From assembly GCF_023278565.1 (NCBI RefSeq), contig NC_064677.1, forward strand, positions 7,316,001-7,380,000: a stretch of DNA of 64,000 nt, written 5' to 3'. Both the position numbers and the translations under genes were made by a program. This document shows, one piece after another, positions 48,537 to 58,084 of the stretch; the first letter of the stretch is position 1; each line of letters starts with the position of its first letter. The stretch comes from Colletotrichum lupini. Lineage: Eukaryota > Ascomycota > Sordariomycetes > Glomerellales > Glomerellaceae. Below the pieces are notes generated by a model. That model saw only the letters and a program-made list of their open reading frames with translations. It was not told the origin of the DNA and searched no databases.

Positions 48537-50941
48537 ATGAAAGTCCCGTGGCTTGCGTTGCTTTTCGTAGCTGCTCTGGGGCCTGTCCTCGGTCAGCTGA
48601 ATGTTAGACAGGTCGCGAGCAGCGCCAGCTCTTCCGAAAGTCTCCTTTCCTCTACTACATCATCCGTGTTCTCCGCTCCGACGTCCGTTCCGGCGCCGAC
48701 TATCAACAGTAGCGTGTATGACCTTTCGCAGCATTTTTGCCGCATCTGGAGACATGCAAGTGAGTCTAGCCCCCTCTTACTCTACTATCTTATAGTCAAG
48801 TCTAACCTGACCGGCTGTAGGTGTCTTAGCCGATGGGAAGGTTTACGTCGATGGCGGCAACACGTACGTGCCGAAGAACAATAACACATTCTATAACACA
48901 GAAGCCGGCCAATATGACGCGGGAATGCGTGAGCATACTACCATCAGAGCCCTATGCCTTGCCTTCTTAACACACCCCAGATACTCAACTCCTCGTCCTA
49001 GACCTTTCACAAAACTTCACAAACCAGGAAACCAGCCCGTACTCATCCATATTCAAGAGCCCCGATGTCCCCAACGGCCTCATCGAACACGCGCTATGGT
49101 ACTCCCAAACCACCCGCAAGATCTATCAGCTCGGAGGGTGGTTCTCCTTCAACAGCCCTAACAACCCATCCTTCATTGCCGACCCGAATATACCCGAGCC
49201 GGCCATCTGGGAATTTGACGTCGACGGCGGGCGATGGTCCAAGTCGATCAACTTTGATGTGGCAAATAATGGCGAGATTGTTGATAGGCCTGGCGCTGCT
49301 GCCTTTTGCGACGCGCCGACGTTGAATAGGAGTTATATCTTTGAGGGATACGTGCAGAGGAGATCCAGTCCCGCGAACGCTGCGTATACGGCTTCAGCTG
49401 ACTTCCGGTGTAAGTTTTTTATTTTATTTTTATTTTTTTATGTCCTACTTCCTCTATCTCAGTAGCGAGAAAGAATCGAGGCCTGACATCTTGCAGTCCT
49501 CGAAGGCATGCTCGAGCTTGATACCGCAGAGCGCTCTCAGCCGAAGCTCACCAACATTTCTGTCCCGACATACGTCGGCCCGCGCATGAACGGCGCAATG
49601 GTTCACGTGCCCGTTGGCGAAAAGGGGATCATTGTCAATATTGGCGGCCAGACCACGCGAGACCCAACGCCTTTCGGTATTCGCATCGAGGGTGCCAACG
49701 CAGGAAACGTCAATGCAAGTTCCCTTCAACCCCTAGGCAGCTCCCCTTAATTAACACGCCCCCAAAAGACAAACCTCTCCTTCGTAGACATCTATGACAT
49801 CGAAACAGGCTTCTGGTTCCGCCAAGAAACCTTTGGCCTCCCCGACATACCAACAGGCCGCTCCGACATCTGCACCGTCCTCGTCCCCGCCGCCGACAAA
49901 TCCTCCTGGAACATCTACATGATTGCCGGCGTCGAGAACTACGCGACCTACATCACCTCGGAAGAGATCTGGGTCCTCACCCTCCCGACTTTCACCTGGA
50001 TCCTCGTCCACACCCGCGCCGACGGCATGTACGGCCACACCTGCCACGCCGTCGGCGAGAACCTGCTCATCGTTGGCGGTATGCAGACCAAGAACGACGG
50101 GGGGATGCAGAATGTGAATACCTGCGCCGAACACATGCCCGTTGAGATCTTTTCGCTCGCGAGCCAGAATTATACGGGCCGATATGATACCGAAGCTGCG
50201 AAGCGTCTTGCGCCCGTGCCGTCGCAGGTTGTCGCTGCCGTGGGCGGGACGTCGTCGGGTGGTGCGAGTCAGAAGGCACCGAGAGCGTGGAGTGATGTCT
50301 ATTTGCAGTACATCTTTGATCCGTCGCTGAGGAGACCGGCGTATACGCCCGAGTATACTCTCGTTGTAGAGCCCAGCAGCACGGTATCGCCGTCTTCATC
50401 TGCTTCATTGACCACCCAGCCGGATTCTGGTGGTCCATCAAAGGGTGCTATCGCAGGCGGCGTTGTAGGCGGTGTTGCTGCCATTGCGTTGGTGGGACTC
50501 GGTGCATTCCTGTTCCTCCGGCGGAAGAAGAAAAGGAGGGCGCATGAGGCGGCTGGCACAGAGGTGTCGCGACAGAGTGCCATGTCGGAGCTGCCTGGCT
50601 ATACCCCCTACTCTTCTCCCGAACCGAAGCCTGGCTTCCTCGACTCGCCGACTTCGCCTGGTCACCAACGCGACGTACATGCCCATGCTGCGGAGCTCGA
50701 GGTTCCAGCTAGTGCGAGCGAGATGCCGAGTAGTCCGCGGTATGGCGGCTCGTCGGTCGAGATGGGAAGCGATGCCACGGCTAGCCCAAGAGTTGGCGAT
50801 ATTAGCCCGCGGGTTGGTGAAGTGAGCCCGAGGGTCGGCGATGTCAGCCCGAGGGTTCCTGGTGATGTTAGTCCCACGCTTGGGGATGAGGGATCAGGGT
50901 ATCATGCTGGGCGGCAGGCGGGACATCACCCTGGAAGGTGA
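48537..50941 (+). CDS. Secreted Kelch-type beta-propeller with C-terminal membrane anchor
   Basis: Five exons: 48537-48759, 48821-48928, 48981-49409, 49497-49714 and 49769-50941. The product is 716 residues. The fourth intron (49715-49768) uses a GCAAGT donor, so it is of GC-AG type; the other three are GT-AG. A signal peptide covers about residues 1-19 (MKVPWLALLFVAALGPVLG). The ectodomain shows Kelch-like blades: LADGKVYVDGGNTY, LWYSQTTRKIYQLGGW, PAIWEFDVDGGRWSKS, KGIIVNIGGQT and GMYGHTCHAVGENLLIVGG. A Ser/Thr-rich stalk leads to a membrane helix at about 552-573 (GAIAGGVVGGVAAIALVGLG) and LRRKKKRR. The cytosolic tail is about 140 residues and contains SPRVGD repeats. Similar Kelch/TM proteins are common in Pezizomycotina. 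A role in wall sensing or adhesion is only a guess. Confidence 0.9.
50783..50887 (+). repeat. Seven-residue SPRVGDV tandem repeat in Kelch protein tail
   Basis: Five consecutive copies of a 21-24 bp unit encode SPRVGDI, SPRVGEV, SPRVGDV, SPRVPGDV and SPTLGD. Each copy has an SP dipeptide, so the tail could be multiply phosphorylated by proline-directed kinases. Confidence 0.9.
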
Positions 50942-51373
50942 TGTTTGCTTCGGTAGTGGTCTAGTACTTCGTGCACGATGAAAGTTCGTAGGTTATGGTG
51001 GATCTTCTTAACATGGAGGGCTTCGAAAGTCAGGTTGCCATTCAGGAACTAATCAATTCTTCTAAGAAAAGACGTAAATGATATTCCACTAAGCACAGCG
51101 ATGTCTGTTGCTCCTGAAAACTATTTGCAATTCCAAGCTTCAGAAAGAAACTTTGTTCGACCACTCGAAATTGCGAGTTCTTATTAAACTCTCGAATTAT
51201 ACTTGAGCGGCATATCCTCTTACTTTTCCTCGCTAAGATTCTATCTACCACTAAGGCGTTCATACTCATTCCCGTTCACCGACTATTCCCGATGATGTCC
51301 CGAAGAAACTTGACTTGAATGCCCAAACTAGATTACTACTTCGCTTCTAAGCTACTACTTTTGATGGAGAACT
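50942..51373. other. Convergent 3' flanks of the Kelch and coiled-coil genes
   Basis: AT-rich spacer between two 3' ends. Nothing else is seen. Confidence 0.5.
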
Positions 51374-51781
51374 TCAAATAGAATCGGAACCGGTCTCAGA
51401 ACTAACATCTTCGAATCCGCTGTCAGAGACAGAGAGGTAGCCGTCCTTAACGGCGTCATCCATATTCAAGTCTTCCAGATCGACAGCGACATCCTCGGGC
51501 TCCTGAACCGGCTGGCAGGGCTCTTGGGTACTGCCGAGAATGCCCTGGTTCTGCTCCTTGAGACAACTGTTCTCCTCTCGTAAGGCCACGATCGTCTCCC
51601 CCAGCTCGTCGATATGGGCCTGTAGCTGGATTATCTGCGTCTGGTCGACATCTTTCAGCTCCTCAAGGCGGTTGAGAATAATTTCAGCTCGGTCCAGAGC
51701 GTCCTTGAGCTGGCAGATCTCAGTTTGGTCAAGGTCCGCCATAGCGTGATCGACTTCCAGAATGGTCAGGGAAGCAGCCAT
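51374..51781 (-). CDS. Small acidic coiled-coil protein with internal repeat
   Basis: A single exon of 135 residues, with a start context of ACCATGG. No known domain is recognised. Residues 18-75 form a coiled coil made of two related segments, DQTEICQLKDALDRAEIIL and DQTQIIQLQAHIDELGETIV, followed by EENSCLKEQNQ. Residues 85-135 are acidic and disordered (VAVDLEDLNMDDAV, SDSGFEDVSSETGSDS), with several casein-kinase-like Ser-Asp/Glu sites. Heptad spacing and low Pro in the first half, an acidic tail and the lack of a competing frame support a real gene. It may be lineage-specific. A partner-binding role is plausible but not shown. Confidence 0.6.
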   Translation of the reverse strand: MAASLTILEVDHAMADLDQTEICQLKDALDRAEIILNRLEELKDVDQTQIIQLQAHIDELGETIVALREENSCLKEQNQGILGSTQEPCQPVQEPEDVAVDLEDLNMDDAVKDGYLSVSDSGFEDVSSETGSDSI

Positions 51782-53593
51782 GGTGTGTGTTGGAAGGGTT
51801 TTGGGGTAGTGTGGTATATAGATGGTAGCTTGGAATGGTTGATTTGTGGTATTTGTAGGCTTTTGAGGGTGTGTGATGCTCCTTTGTGTTTTGGTAATGC
51901 CGAGAAAGGGGCTTAAGTTGGTGTCTGCTTTTTGTCAGCCAAGGTGTAATCTAGGATTCTGTGATGAAATATAGAAGTCTGAGGAAGAGAGTTGAAGAAA
52001 GAAGCTGTCTCCTTTTATAAGATTCCAACAGAAGGACCGGGTAGACGGGCATGTGCCGGCAGGGAAACATGAAGCAGGCTATTCACATCACTACTTGTCG
52101 ATTTTGTAAGTGAATACCAGCTGAAGCTCAGCATTTCCGAAGATGTCGTTGAGATCGAAGGTCGTAAAATTGAGTGACACTCATTTATGCACTCATAAAC
52201 AGGCACAAAGGGACTAGAGAGTGCAAAATACTTGCACAAATATGAGTGAAGCACTCATAAACAACCAGAAAAGGGTTTGAGGATGCAAGATAGAGGACTA
52301 AGCAAGTGATGAAGAGCTTATGGAGCTGACCATACAGGCATGGCTTTGAGGTCGCACAACTCATGACTAATTGTGTGTGACGCGCTCACAACAACCAGAA
52401 TGAGACCGGAGGTCGCAACATGAGTGTCAGGGTGTGGATGATTGAGTTCGAGGGCATCGACACGCGCATTCACTTGCAGGTGATAGGGGCAATAGGTCGC
52501 TGCCGTGAACTTAGAGTTGAAGATCCAAGGGGAGTCATGGGAAGTAAGTATATACATGGGCAGTGATGGAGTGCATGGAGTTGGGGAAGAGGTGTAAATA
52601 AGGGGAAATGGGAGCTGACCAACCTGCAACTCCAACAGCGTCGTATTATCCACTACTTAGCTTAGTGACGTTCGGCCGATCGAAGCTGCAGGATGTAGGC
52701 GGAGGCTATATAGCGGGGGCGAAATGAATGCTTTTCTGGGTGGAAGATGTGAACCTAACTCTGGACTGTTGACGAAATGGAGACTTCGACAGACGTGATG
52801 GGTGGATGATGGAGGGGCGGGTGTCAAAGCCGGCACAGCGGGGAATGGGGGATTGCTTTCCCAAGGTGATATTGCGGTATTGATTTGATCAGTGATATCG
52901 GTGGACTAAAGAATTCTTGCAACGGTCTCCTTTATTTGGAGCAAAAAGGCTACTCGTCGACAGATAAGTAAGGTAAAATGAACTGCAGAAGGGCGTTGTT
53001 GTTTGTGTGTCTTGGCTGGCTAGGCTTTTGTTGGAAGACCTTGAGGTGCAGTTGATCTAGTTAAAGTTCAATTCAGGAGTTGGTGCAAACAAGGACTATT
53101 TATACTCAAGAGACCTCGTGCTAATCAATCGCTACAGGAATGAAGCCGTAAATCCTTTCTTTTTCTTTTTTTTTTGTTCACGATACTGTTAACAGCCTTC
53201 AGTGTTGATGGCTTCAAGCAGCTTTTAACAATCTGGATCCTGCTTTCAACCGCAGGTGTGTGAGTGTATTCGAAGTTACATGGGCTCGGCGCTTATGGTC
53301 TTGCTAAGCGCCTTGGGGGGTCGACAGACCAATGGCATAGGTATTGTGAGCGGGAGGGCACTGGACACTCCAAAGAAGACTCTCGCTCCCTCCGCAGGCT
53401 TGAAGAGTTAGAAGACTCTATTGTAGGCACCGAGATAGATGCATATATCATTCAACCTGGTGTGCTAGAGAGACTCATCAAAACCTCTCGATGACGAAAG
53501 GAATTGAACATTACGGATAGGCAGCCAAATCTCACTTTTGAGAAGGCTCAGAGTTGGGAGTGCAGAACGGGATGCTAAAATTACACACCAATC
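51782..53593. other. Intergenic region with degenerate repeats
   Basis: About 1.8 kb between the divergent coiled-coil gene and IFI6-like gene. Apart from the repeat at 52150-52432 there is only unremarkable sequence. A 76-codon frame at 53264-53494 (+) is not called for lack of support, but it could be an upstream exon. Confidence 0.45.
52150..52432. repeat. Degenerate tandem repeat of about 60-70 bp, roughly four units
   Basis: Recurring blocks built from GAGGTCGCAAAA-like, ATGAGTG-like and GCACTCATAAACAACCAGAA-like segments. Clear copies of the last block occur at about 52188 (CACTCATAAACAGGCACAAA), 52250 (CACTCATAAACAACCAGAAA) and 52383 (CGCTCACAACAACCAGAATG). Copies have diverged by substitutions and short indels. 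Confidence 0.6.
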
Positions 53594-54533
53594 ATGTCTT
53601 CAACCCCCAAACGTTGGTTGGCCTCCGACATGACCGATGACGGTCACATGTTTTTGCGTTGGGAGCATGTTTGGGGATTGAGGCTACTCCCTCCAGGCAT
53701 CAATTTTATAAAGAAACTAAGACCCTCGTTCGTAATATCTGTTTTGCTGAAGACCCTGTCCTTGAATCACCACTGCAAACAACCGAAAGACATCAAGAGC
53801 GCGATGCAGGCACTCAGGAATGGAAAGGCTTATGCTGAGGTGGCAGCTGTCGGCCTGCTGAGGTCGAAAATGCTTCCGCCCGGTGTCAGCAACCAACAGC
53901 TACTTCACGGGGTCGGCGGAGAAGACACAGAGCCACCACCACCGGAAGACAGCGAAGATGAGTCCGACGAGCCATCAAGACTGAGAAAGGTGCGTTGAAG
54001 CATGCATCTAAGTAGGGTATACATGCCGCTAACATATCTGGAACCTTCGAGGCTGCCGAGTGGGTTCGCGAAAACCCCGGGACGACTGTTTGCTATGGCG
54101 TGAGTGCAGCCAGTCTTGTCGTTTTGGCCGCACCAGCTCTCGTCGCTGCACCAGCCCTGGGACTTGCGGGCTTTGGCTCGCAGGGAATAGTCGCCGGTAA
54201 GTAGAATCCTCAAACTCGAGGCATAGTCAACCTTTGCAGTTGAAAGCTTTGATCACTGACTCTCTCGGGTCGATAGGCTCTGCGGCAGCAGGCATCCAGG
54301 CCGGAATCGGGAACGTCGTGGCGCCGAGCCTATTCGCTACCCTCCAGAGCGCCGGAGCGGCTGGCTACGGTGCCGCGGTCGTCAACGGAGCGATACAGGC
54401 GGGCGCTGGGGTCTCTGCTACTGGGTTTGCGTGGTGGGGGGCAAAGAAGAAAGACTGTAAGAAAGACTGTGGAGAGAATGGCAAGGAGGAAGAGGGAGGC
54501 GGGGATAAGAAGCCAAGTGCCGAGCAGGACTAG
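53594..54533 (+). CDS. IFI6/IFI27-like (ISG12 domain) membrane protein
   Basis: Proposed three exons: 53594-53989, 54052-54196 and 54277-54533. Introns are 62 nt (GTGCGT donor, CTAAC branch) and 80 nt (GTAAGT donor). The product is 265 residues in an exact codon multiple. The second and third exons encode an ISG12-type domain: AEWVRENPGTTVCYGVSAAS, LVAAPALGLAGFGSQGIVAG, SAAAGIQAGIGNVVAPSLFA, TLQSAGAAGYGAAVV, then a Lys/Cys/Glu-rich tail. In animals this glycine/alanine-rich hydrophobic domain defines interferon-induced mitochondrial or ER membrane proteins. Fungal relatives exist but are uncharacterised. The first exon encodes about 130 residues with no known domain and an acidic end (DSEDESDEPSRLRK). 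It could belong to a separate gene, so the fusion is the least certain part. Confidence 0.65.
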
Positions 54534-56103
54534 AAGCAGGTAGCAAGTAAGACTTACATCTAGGCTCAGATTGAAGGACGAATGAATCGATGCCACTCTC
54601 ATGATGAACAGAATACCACGTGCCGCTGGGTATCAATCATCGCGAACCTTTTATGTTGTAGACGCAGAGGCTCCATCAGGGAAGCTGATCTGCGTGAAGC
54701 AATGGCTTTCCATAGTCTTCTCGTGCATCTCAAAGGCAGAAGCGATCATCATATTGATTGTAAGTGGGGTTATTTGTCAAGACAGAAGTTGATCTGAAGA
54801 TTGCACCATTTGTGTTTCTAACCGGTCTCGGCATACTAGACCTTGGAGTTGAGATCGGCCAGTACCCGACATTGTCAACTTCATTATAAGACCATTAAAG
54901 ACCTCACCATCCTTACGAGAGTCAATGCCCGTAGCGCCACTGTTGCCATTACAGACCATTGCCTTCATTGTTCGAGTCTTTTCGTCGACGCAGCTGCAGG
55001 AGAAAAGGGAATGGCTGTTTTGCGGATCGTGCTTTTCGAAGGTGTTTGCTTGTGTGCGCTATGCTCGGTGTTAGTGCCTGTCTGTTTAGGGACTTTGGAC
55101 ACGAGTAAAGCAATGACCAAGAGACTTAGCGCCAGAAGAGCAGACTTTGGAGCGAGATTTTGGCTTGTATGCTCATCATCATGATTAAATATGAACAAGG
55201 TGACGCTCAGCGTGCTGGTGAAAAGTGGTTTTTGAATTGATTGAAGGTCACTATTCGTGGTTGAAGATGGCTTCCTATCTTCCATGAGGCTTCGACGGCT
55301 AGAAGTTCTTGAAACAACAACTCGACCTTAAACTAATTCTCCCCTGCACAGCACTGACAATCCATAGTTACGGTATCGCAAGTGTCAAGCTCCGCAATGA
55401 GGCCTGCTAAGCTTTCAGAGCCGCCCGCAAAAACCTGGAGAACGCGTCGTCTACGGGCCTCAAGCGGTGGCACCTGGGGTTTTCTCTGCCCAAAGAAACA
55501 GAATCAAAAAGCACCCAGGGCTCTTTCAGTGCGAGCGGGCAATTATTTTTGCGTTGGCGTCTCGAATTTCTCGGTTCGTCCGATGCGTCGCAGATCTACA
55601 GGCTGTCTGCATCTGCTGTGGTGAGCGTGACTGGCCTTGAGACGAAGCTTTACTCGGTTCATAGCCTTTGCGCTCTCTCCTTCTGCTGTCCCTGGAGTTC
55701 TCGAAGGGCCGGTTGGAGAAGAACCAGGAACCCTCGAGTCGGAGACTCCGTCTAGGTCTGCAATTCGGATCAAAGGGTCTCGATGTCGTTATTGCGAAAT
55801 CTCCAGAGGCAGACAGCAGTGCAAAAGGTCGTTTCTGGGGGACAGTCATCCAGGTACAACCGCGCAGGCAAACTTCGTGCGATGAACTTGGCCCTCAAGC
55901 TCCAATGTCACAAAGGTTCACAAAGTCGCCACAAGGCAAATAATAAAAAGCTGCTCAGATCAAGGGCTCCCTCGATACGCTCCTCCTGAAAAAAAAAATT
56001 GGAAAGTAACACTCGAAGCACTCGATCGCGAAGAAACCACACCAGCTTCACGGCCTCAACGAGCATTTTTTACGTTCAGTTTCCCATCTTCTTCCTAGGA
56101 ATC
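54534..56103. other. Intergenic region of 1.6 kb
   Basis: Several 70-110-codon frames overlap on both strands (for example 54965-55285 minus and 55526-55849 minus) but lack domains or splice-consistent partners. An A run at 55990-55998 lies shortly before the small secreted-protein gene. Confidence 0.4.
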
Positions 56104-56388
56104 ATGCATTTCTTCAATACCGGCCTACCCGTCCTTGCCGTGTGTTCAGTCATCCAAGCCATCCCTGTCAACAATGGCAAAAGAGGTGATACGGTCGTAC
56201 ACCGCCACGATGGTCTCAGAGCTTTAGACACACGTCAGGAAAGCAGAAGTGCGGGTGGTTTTGTGCCTCCTCATGTTCTCAGAAATATCACCCGCAGTCC
56301 TTTCGCCACAGACGACGAGCGGCGCACTGCAAATCGGACCTTGGTGATTGATGGGGAGCGATGGGGGCCGCAGCAGCCGACAGATTAA
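56104..56388 (+). CDS. Small secreted protein, effector-like candidate (94 aa)
   Basis: A 94-residue frame starting at ATCATGCATTTC. The longer in-frame extension upstream is rejected because the signal peptide begins at this ATG. Residues 1-19 (MHFFNTGLPVLAVCSVIQA) look like a signal peptide with A-X-A-like cleavage before IPVNNGKRGD. A KR dibasic site follows at about 25-26 and could be cut by Kex2. The mature part is hydrophilic, has one NIT and one NRT glycosylation sequon, and has no Cys. No homologue is recognised. It is short and isolated, so chance cannot be excluded. Confidence 0.45.
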   Translation: MHFFNTGLPVLAVCSVIQAIPVNNGKRGDTVVHRHDGLRALDTRQESRSAGGFVPPHVLRNITRSPFATDDERRTANRTLVIDGERWGPQQPTD

Positions 56389-58084
56389 TCGGTAGCTGTT
56401 AGGACTCATCTGAAGGTGACCGACAAGACAGCCGCAGTGTAATCTCACTCGACGAGCTTCGGTAAAGAAAAGAATCACTCCGCGGTCCTGCTGCCCAGGT
56501 AGCTGACAACATGACAAAAAGAAAGGGTCGCGTTTCAAGTATTCAGCTCGGACGCAGGGACGGCAGACTGCCATCCGGAGACTCAGTCAACTCGGCCTTT
56601 GCGAGCCCCGCAAGCCCGGCAGAATACGGCCGAGTGTGAAACTGGTGATTGTCTTGGTGAAACATCTTGCCCTATGCGCCGTCTTTGGGAGGAGATAGCA
56701 GGCAACCCATCGATCCAAGAGCCCGCAATCCGAAGCCAGCTTCTAGCCCTGCGTTTGGCGGCCTTTCTTTTCTTCGCAACCATCAACAGACCTGGCTCGG
56801 AACGACCGGCAATCGCGGCTGCATGCCGACACTTACTTCAATGGGGTGCTTTATGGCACCTTATCACTGATTGCCTCAACGGCAACGCATCATTATTATC
56901 ATCAGATCTCTGGGCGGAAACCCCCGTGATTAGATATCGTATGCCGCGAGTTGGAGAAGACTCCGGAAACCTTGGTCAAGACTAGATTTCTCGCTACTTT
57001 ATCGAAATGAAGCTATTCCCATCAATTCCCTCGCATTGGCCACTGACAGGCCACGTGTTGTAGATCAGCAAACCTTCGAAGTATCCGAACTTGAGAAAGT
57101 TTGCAGGCCCTGCTGGACCGTGCTTTACAACTATTTGACATGCTGACTCACCATCCGAGCACAAAAGAGAGACGGCCTCGGTAGCTTTGGGGTACCAAGG
57201 GGGTTCCTTCGGGATCATCTCCGGGAACGGGAGTCTTCCGGGTCCGGATGGCCTCGACGCCAACTGCCGACGATGTAGTGATTTTCCTTGGTTTTGCTCG
57301 GGACCAGAGGGATGATGCGGGCCCGTTTCTGGGGTTCTTCCAAGGAAGTGTCACGGATCCGGAGCGTTGCATCACCTGTCGGATCCTGGATGCGACGGTG
57401 GGCGGATGCTCGAAAAGACCACTCCGACTCCATGAGGTCGCACTGTTCGGATATCAAGGGAAAGCTCGAGCATCTATATACAGCATACGGTACACTTTGA
57501 GAGGAAGAGAGTTTGCGTGGTATTCGTTGAAAGCGGCTATGCAAAGACACGCGTTGTATGACGTCCAGCCAGGCCCAGACAAACGAGTTTCTCATGAAAA
57601 TAGCCCACGGGGAGTTGGGGACAGTTTGATGTGGATGAGCAATGTTGGCTGGACAATCCGATGTGCAACGCTCATTGCACAGCACCAGCACACTTTAATT
57701 GGGGCTCTTTTTTCAGGTAAAGTTGAGAGTTGATCCAACATGGGGCGACAACTCAGGGGCTCGCAGAGGTTGTCTTGGGTAGATGACATAACCGCGCAGG
57801 GATATCCCAGCATCACCGCCCACGTCCAGCAAAGTCGTATTTAGGAACTCCCAGAGGGCGCTTCGCCCTTTTCGTACACGTTGCTCAACGCCCATTTACT
57901 ACTATCTTATCTTTGGTCGGTCGGTCGTTCTCACCTACGTGTGTTCACGGTTGTATTTCTCTCTTCTCCGGTCCGCTGAGCCTCACTTTTCAGATGCCGG
58001 CCGTCGCAGCTCCAACAGCGCCTTTCATTTCATTCCCTCGTTCATTTTGAAAGAAACGATACACATTTCCAGTAGACCACACGC
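56389..58084. other. Intergenic region of 1.7 kb upstream of the acyltransferase gene
   Basis: Two sizeable frames oppose each other at 57215-57691 (minus) and 57248-57733 (plus). Neither has a recognisable motif, so neither is called. The last 200 bp has CT-rich sequence consistent with a 5' UTR of the acyltransferase gene. Confidence 0.4.

Noticed and set aside
55526..55943. Arg/Ser-rich frames on both strands
   Set aside because: They overlap and have no domain; likely chance.
57215..57733. Opposed frames of 158 and 161 codons
   Set aside because: They overlap on opposite strands and neither has a recognisable motif or splice partner; one might be real but I cannot choose.
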